DNA from: Fusobacterium perfoetens
GTDB taxonomy: Bacteria; Fusobacteriota; Fusobacteriia; Fusobacteriales; Fusobacteriaceae
DNA: 64,000 bases
NCBI RefSeq assembly: GCF_021531595.1
Contig: NZ_JADYUD010000008.1
Location: 1 to 64,000, forward strand
Direction: 5' to 3'
Shown in pieces: positions 61,441-64,000 of the stretch (its first letter is position 1; each line of letters opens with the position of its first letter). A program made the translations under genes and the position numbers. Below the pieces are notes generated by a model, which did not search any database, was not told where the DNA came from, and saw nothing but the letters and a program-made list of their open reading frames with translations.

Positions 61441-62239
61441 TGTTCTTCTTGTGAATAACGGTTTTTTTGAAGATATAGACAAGGCTAGAAGAGCTGTTAT
61501 GGCAGGTATAGTTCTTGTAAATGATTTAAAAATAGAAAAGCCGGGAACACAGATAAAAATAGATGATGATAAAGAACTTAATATAAGAATAAAAGGAAAA
61601 TCTTTTAAATATGTAAGCCGTGGTGGATTAAAACTAGAAAAAGCAATTAAGGTTTTTGAACTTGATTTTAAAGGAAAAAAAATCTTAGATGTAGGTTCTT
61701 CTACAGGAGGTTTTACAGATTGTGCTTTAAGTTTTGGTGCAGAGCATGTATATGCAGTTGATGTAGGAACAAATCAGTTAGACTGGAAACTTAGAAATGA
61801 TGAAAGAGTAACTTCTATAGAAAACAGACATATAAGAGATTTAACAAAGGAAGAGATTAATAATTCAGAGATAGATTTTATTGTTATGGATGTATCTTTT
61901 ATATCAATTACAAATGTATTTGAGTCTTTAAAAAAGTTTTTTAAAGAGGAAACTAAATTAATGGCTCTTATAAAACCTCAGTTTGAAGTGGAAAAAAATA
62001 TGATAGATAAAGGTGGAATAGTAAGAGATAAAAATAATCAGATATTTGCTATTGAAAGAGTTATAAAAGAAGCTGAAAAGCATGGATTTTATCTAGAAAA
62101 ATTAGATTTTTCTCCAATAAAAGGAGGAAAAGGAAATTCTGAATATATATCACTGTTTAGTTTAAAAAAATCAGATAATATTGATATTAATATTAAAAAT
62201 ACAGTTGATTTATGCGAAAATCTAGGGGGAGCACTATAA
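61424..62239 (+). CDS. tlyA: TlyA-family rRNA 2'-O-methyltransferase
   Basis: A protein of about 271 residues with an N-terminal S4 RNA-binding domain (RIDVLLVNNGFFEDIDKARRA) and an FtsJ-like methyltransferase with SAM motif ILDVGSSTGGFTDCAL and a DFIVMDVSFISI motif. TlyA methylates 16S and 23S rRNA and in some bacteria is called a hemolysin, which is a misleading name. The ATG at 61424 is preferred because the family starts with MKERID; it overlaps the HD gene. Confidence 0.93.
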   Translation: MKERIDVLLVNNGFFEDIDKARRAVMAGIVLVNDLKIEKPGTQIKIDDDKELNIRIKGKSFKYVSRGGLKLEKAIKVFELDFKGKKILDVGSSTGGFTDCALSFGAEHVYAVDVGTNQLDWKLRNDERVTSIENRHIRDLTKEEINNSEIDFIVMDVSFISITNVFESLKKFFKEETKLMALIKPQFEVEKNMIDKGGIVRDKNNQIFAIERVIKEAEKHGFYLEKLDFSPIKGGKGNSEYISLFSLKKSDNIDINIKNTVDLCENLGGAL

Positions 62240-63522
62240 TGAATAACTTAAAAAGATTTATGGCAGCAGCTTTCATAATGCTGATACCTGTAAATGTTTC
62301 AGCTAAAGAAAAAGAAGTTAAAACAGGTTTTATGAATAATGTAAGAGAACTTAAAGAAATTTCTGACATTATGGATATTATTCAGGAAAATTTCGTAGGA
62401 GATAAAGAACTGGATAAAACAATTCTTATGCAAGGAGCTATCAAAGGAATGATGGAAACTCTTGATGATCCTCATTCAAATTATTTTTCAAAAGATGGAA
62501 TGGAAGATCTTGAAGGAAAAATAAAAGGAGAATATTCAGGAGTTGGAATGATTATAAGAAAGTCTTCAGGAGAACCTGTAATGGTTGAACTTCTTATAGA
62601 AGGAACTCCTGCTTTCAGAGCTGGAATCAGACCTAAAGATAAACTTATTTCAATAGATGGAAAGCAAACATACAATATGGATCTTGAAGAAGCTTCAAAA
62701 CTTCTTAAAGGAAAAAGTGGAACAACAGTAAAAGTTCAGATTTATAAAGAATCAGAAAAGAAAACAAAAGATATAACTCTTAAGAGAGAAACAATAAAAC
62801 TTGAAAATGTAAGCAGTAAAATGCTTAATAATAAAATAGGATATATAAAACTTACTCAGTTTGGAGACGATGTTGATGTTCAGGTAGCAAAAAGTCTTGA
62901 AAAACTTCAAAAGGATGGAATGAAGGGACTTATTTTTGACCTTAGAAATAATCCTGGAGGAAGAATAGATCAAGCTATAAAAATTGGATCAATGTTTATT
63001 GATAAAGGTGTTATAGTAAGTGAAAGAACAAAAGATGGAAAAGAAACTGTAAATATGAGAGAAGGAAAATATTATGGTGATTTCCCTCTTGTTATCCTTA
63101 TTAATGAAGGAAGTGCATCTGCTTCTGAAATAGTTGCAGGGGCAGTAAGAGATTATAAGAGAGGACTTCTTGTAGGAGAAAAAAGTTTTGGTAAAGGAAG
63201 TGTTCAAGTACTTCTTCCTCTTCCAGATGGAGATGGAATAAAACTTACAATAGCAAAATATTATACTCCTAAAGGAGAAAATATTCATGGAAAAGGAATA
63301 AAACCTGATATTATTATAGAGGAAGACGAAGATTATCTTTTCTATGATGGACTTGTTACAAATATAAATGAAAAAGAGCAGGCAGAAAGTAAGAAAAGAA
63401 TTCTTAATGATGTAGTAGGAAAAGAAGAGGCTGAAAAACTTGCAAAGAAACAAGATAAACAACTTCAGCAAGCAGAAGCTGCAATAGCTTCTATGCTTAA
63501 AGAAAGAGCAAGTCAAAAATAA
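62239..63522 (+). CDS. C-terminal processing peptidase (S41)
   Basis: A protein of about 427 residues secreted through a signal peptide (residues 1-22, ending SA). A PDZ domain is visible as GVGMIIRKSSGEPVMVEL and GTPAFRAGIRPKDKLISIDG. The S41 catalytic part has a GSASASE serine box near residues 292-297 and GEKSFGKGSVQ about 25 residues on, with the catalytic Lys. It cleaves proteins at C-terminal tails in the periplasm. The start has GGGGGAG upstream; ATG shares its A with the tlyA stop. Confidence 0.93.
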   Translation: MNNLKRFMAAAFIMLIPVNVSAKEKEVKTGFMNNVRELKEISDIMDIIQENFVGDKELDKTILMQGAIKGMMETLDDPHSNYFSKDGMEDLEGKIKGEYSGVGMIIRKSSGEPVMVELLIEGTPAFRAGIRPKDKLISIDGKQTYNMDLEEASKLLKGKSGTTVKVQIYKESEKKTKDITLKRETIKLENVSSKMLNNKIGYIKLTQFGDDVDVQVAKSLEKLQKDGMKGLIFDLRNNPGGRIDQAIKIGSMFIDKGVIVSERTKDGKETVNMREGKYYGDFPLVILINEGSASASEIVAGAVRDYKRGLLVGEKSFGKGSVQVLLPLPDGDGIKLTIAKYYTPKGENIHGKGIKPDIIIEEDEDYLFYDGLVTNINEKEQAESKKRILNDVVGKEEAEKLAKKQDKQLQQAEAAIASMLKERASQK

Positions 63523-63545
63523 TTATAAAGAAGAAAGGCGGAAAA

Positions 63546-64000
63546 ATGTTATATATAGTAGCAACACCAATAGGAAATTTGGAAGATATTACACTAAGAG
63601 CAGTGAGAATATTAAAAGAAGCTGATTATATATTTGCAGAAGATACAAGAGTAACTAAAAAACTTTTAAATCATCTAGAGATAACAAATACTCTTTACAG
63701 ATATGATGAGCATACAAAACAGCATCAGGTTGAAAATATAGTAAATCTTCTTAAAGAAGGAAAAAATGTAGCTCTTGTAACAGATGCAGGAACACCATGT
63801 ATCTCAGATCCAGGATATGAGGTTGTTGATGCTGCTCTTAATGAAGGAATAAAAGTTATTCCAGTTCCAGGGGTAAGTGCAATGACTGCAGCAGCTTCTG
63901 TTGCAGGTGTTTCAATGAGAAGATTTATATTTGAAGGTTTTCTTCCTAAGAAAAAAGGAAGACAAACTCTTCTTAAATCTTTTGCTGATGAAAAAAGAAC
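63546..64000 (+). CDS. rsmI: 16S rRNA C1402 2'-O-methyltransferase (partial)
   Basis: The gene runs off the right edge. MLYIVATPIGNLEDITLRAVRILKE is the RsmI opening, followed by EDTRVTKKLLNH and GTPCISDPGYEVV, the tetrapyrrole-methylase-like signature. RsmI and RsmH modify the P-site cytidine of 16S rRNA. The ribosome binding site is a GGCGG-type sequence just before the ATG. Confidence 0.95.
   Translation, partial: MLYIVATPIGNLEDITLRAVRILKEADYIFAEDTRVTKKLLNHLEITNTLYRYDEHTKQHQVENIVNLLKEGKNVALVTDAGTPCISDPGYEVVDAALNEGIKVIPVPGVSAMTAAASVAGVSMRRFIFEGFLPKKKGRQTLLKSFADEKR

Noticed and set aside
1-64000. Mobile elements, CRISPR arrays and prophage genes
   Set aside because: I saw no transposase, integrase, phage structural gene, direct-repeat array or cas-like gene, and base composition looks even by eye.

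Overview
The window is a gene-dense stretch of a very AT-rich chromosome (visibly about 30% GC) from an anaerobic, diderm bacterium. I assign it to Fusobacteriota, most likely the genus Fusobacterium; the species is not determinable from what I can see. The evidence is the combination of Gram-negative envelope genes (two signal-peptide beta-barrel proteins ending in aromatic residues, a TolC-type lipoprotein with EmrA and EmrB partners) with a low-GC gene repertoire more usual in Firmicutes (MutS2, RNase J, mini-RNase III, a ComEC-like protein, an L20-type attenuator leader, a lysine riboswitch), plus amino-acid-fermentation genes (GdhA, an aminotransferase, a lysine-switched NhaC-type transporter, AzlCD). 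I found no insertion sequence, prophage or CRISPR array; the window looks like core chromosome.

Layout. 1-1000: the end of a GntR/FadR regulator facing a DUF1275 membrane protein. 1125-2517: infC-rpmI-rplT with an attenuator leader and an apparent AUU start for IF3. 2532-3710: a 59-residue AbrB/SymE-like gene, an unassigned structured RNA region and an outer-membrane barrel. 3829-8911 (minus strand): a P-loop kinase-like protein of the HPrK/PEPCK kind, an aminotransferase, and an NhaC-type antiporter under a lysine riboswitch. 8983-18621: rluD-rnhB-yraN-zinc ribbon-comF; tpiA-gpmI; thioesterase-GNAT; DUF2207-LemA-IclR. 18641-27980: rpmB (minus), then mutS2-ispD-nitrilase-like-unknown-cysS-mrnC-mreB-holB as one tightly packed run. 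28168-28501: tRNA-Val, Asp, Phe, Cys. 28572-32832: small unknowns, an orphan PTS IIB, a B3/4 protein, a sodium:solute symporter and birA. 32954-38206: gdhA, a candidate small RNA, azlCD, a MerR regulator and a second outer-membrane barrel. 38257-44330: coaX, then tmcAL-GPH transporter-comEC-M50 protease-IMPACT. 44479-48654: an outer-membrane-factor/EmrA/EmrB tripartite exporter. 48720-64000: a 16-gene run from DUF445 and ruvB through rsmE, mtaB, mreD, PBP2, rnj, yhbY, dxs, tlyA and ctp to a truncated rsmI.

How the genes work together. The two long runs mix translation and RNA maturation (cysS, mrnC, rsmE, mtaB, rnj, yhbY, tlyA, rsmI), rod-shape and wall synthesis (mreB; mreD plus PBP2), DNA repair or replication (mutS2, holB, ruvB) and isoprenoid precursors (ispD, dxs), with many stop/start overlaps that suggest translational coupling. 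Promoters of the form TTGAC(A/T)-17-TATACT recur before short units, and several genes have UUG starts with strong Shine-Dalgarno sequences.

The least explained parts are: the AbrB-like gene with its structured downstream RNA (2532-2924); a terminated, C-rich small-RNA-like locus (34495-34600); a structured element before the MerR gene (36048-36166); the kinase-like 574-residue protein; a nitrilase-fold protein lacking its catalytic cysteine; and an orphan PTS IIB paired with a 105-residue unknown. I judged families by eye from sequence, without any search, so family calls rest on motifs I name.
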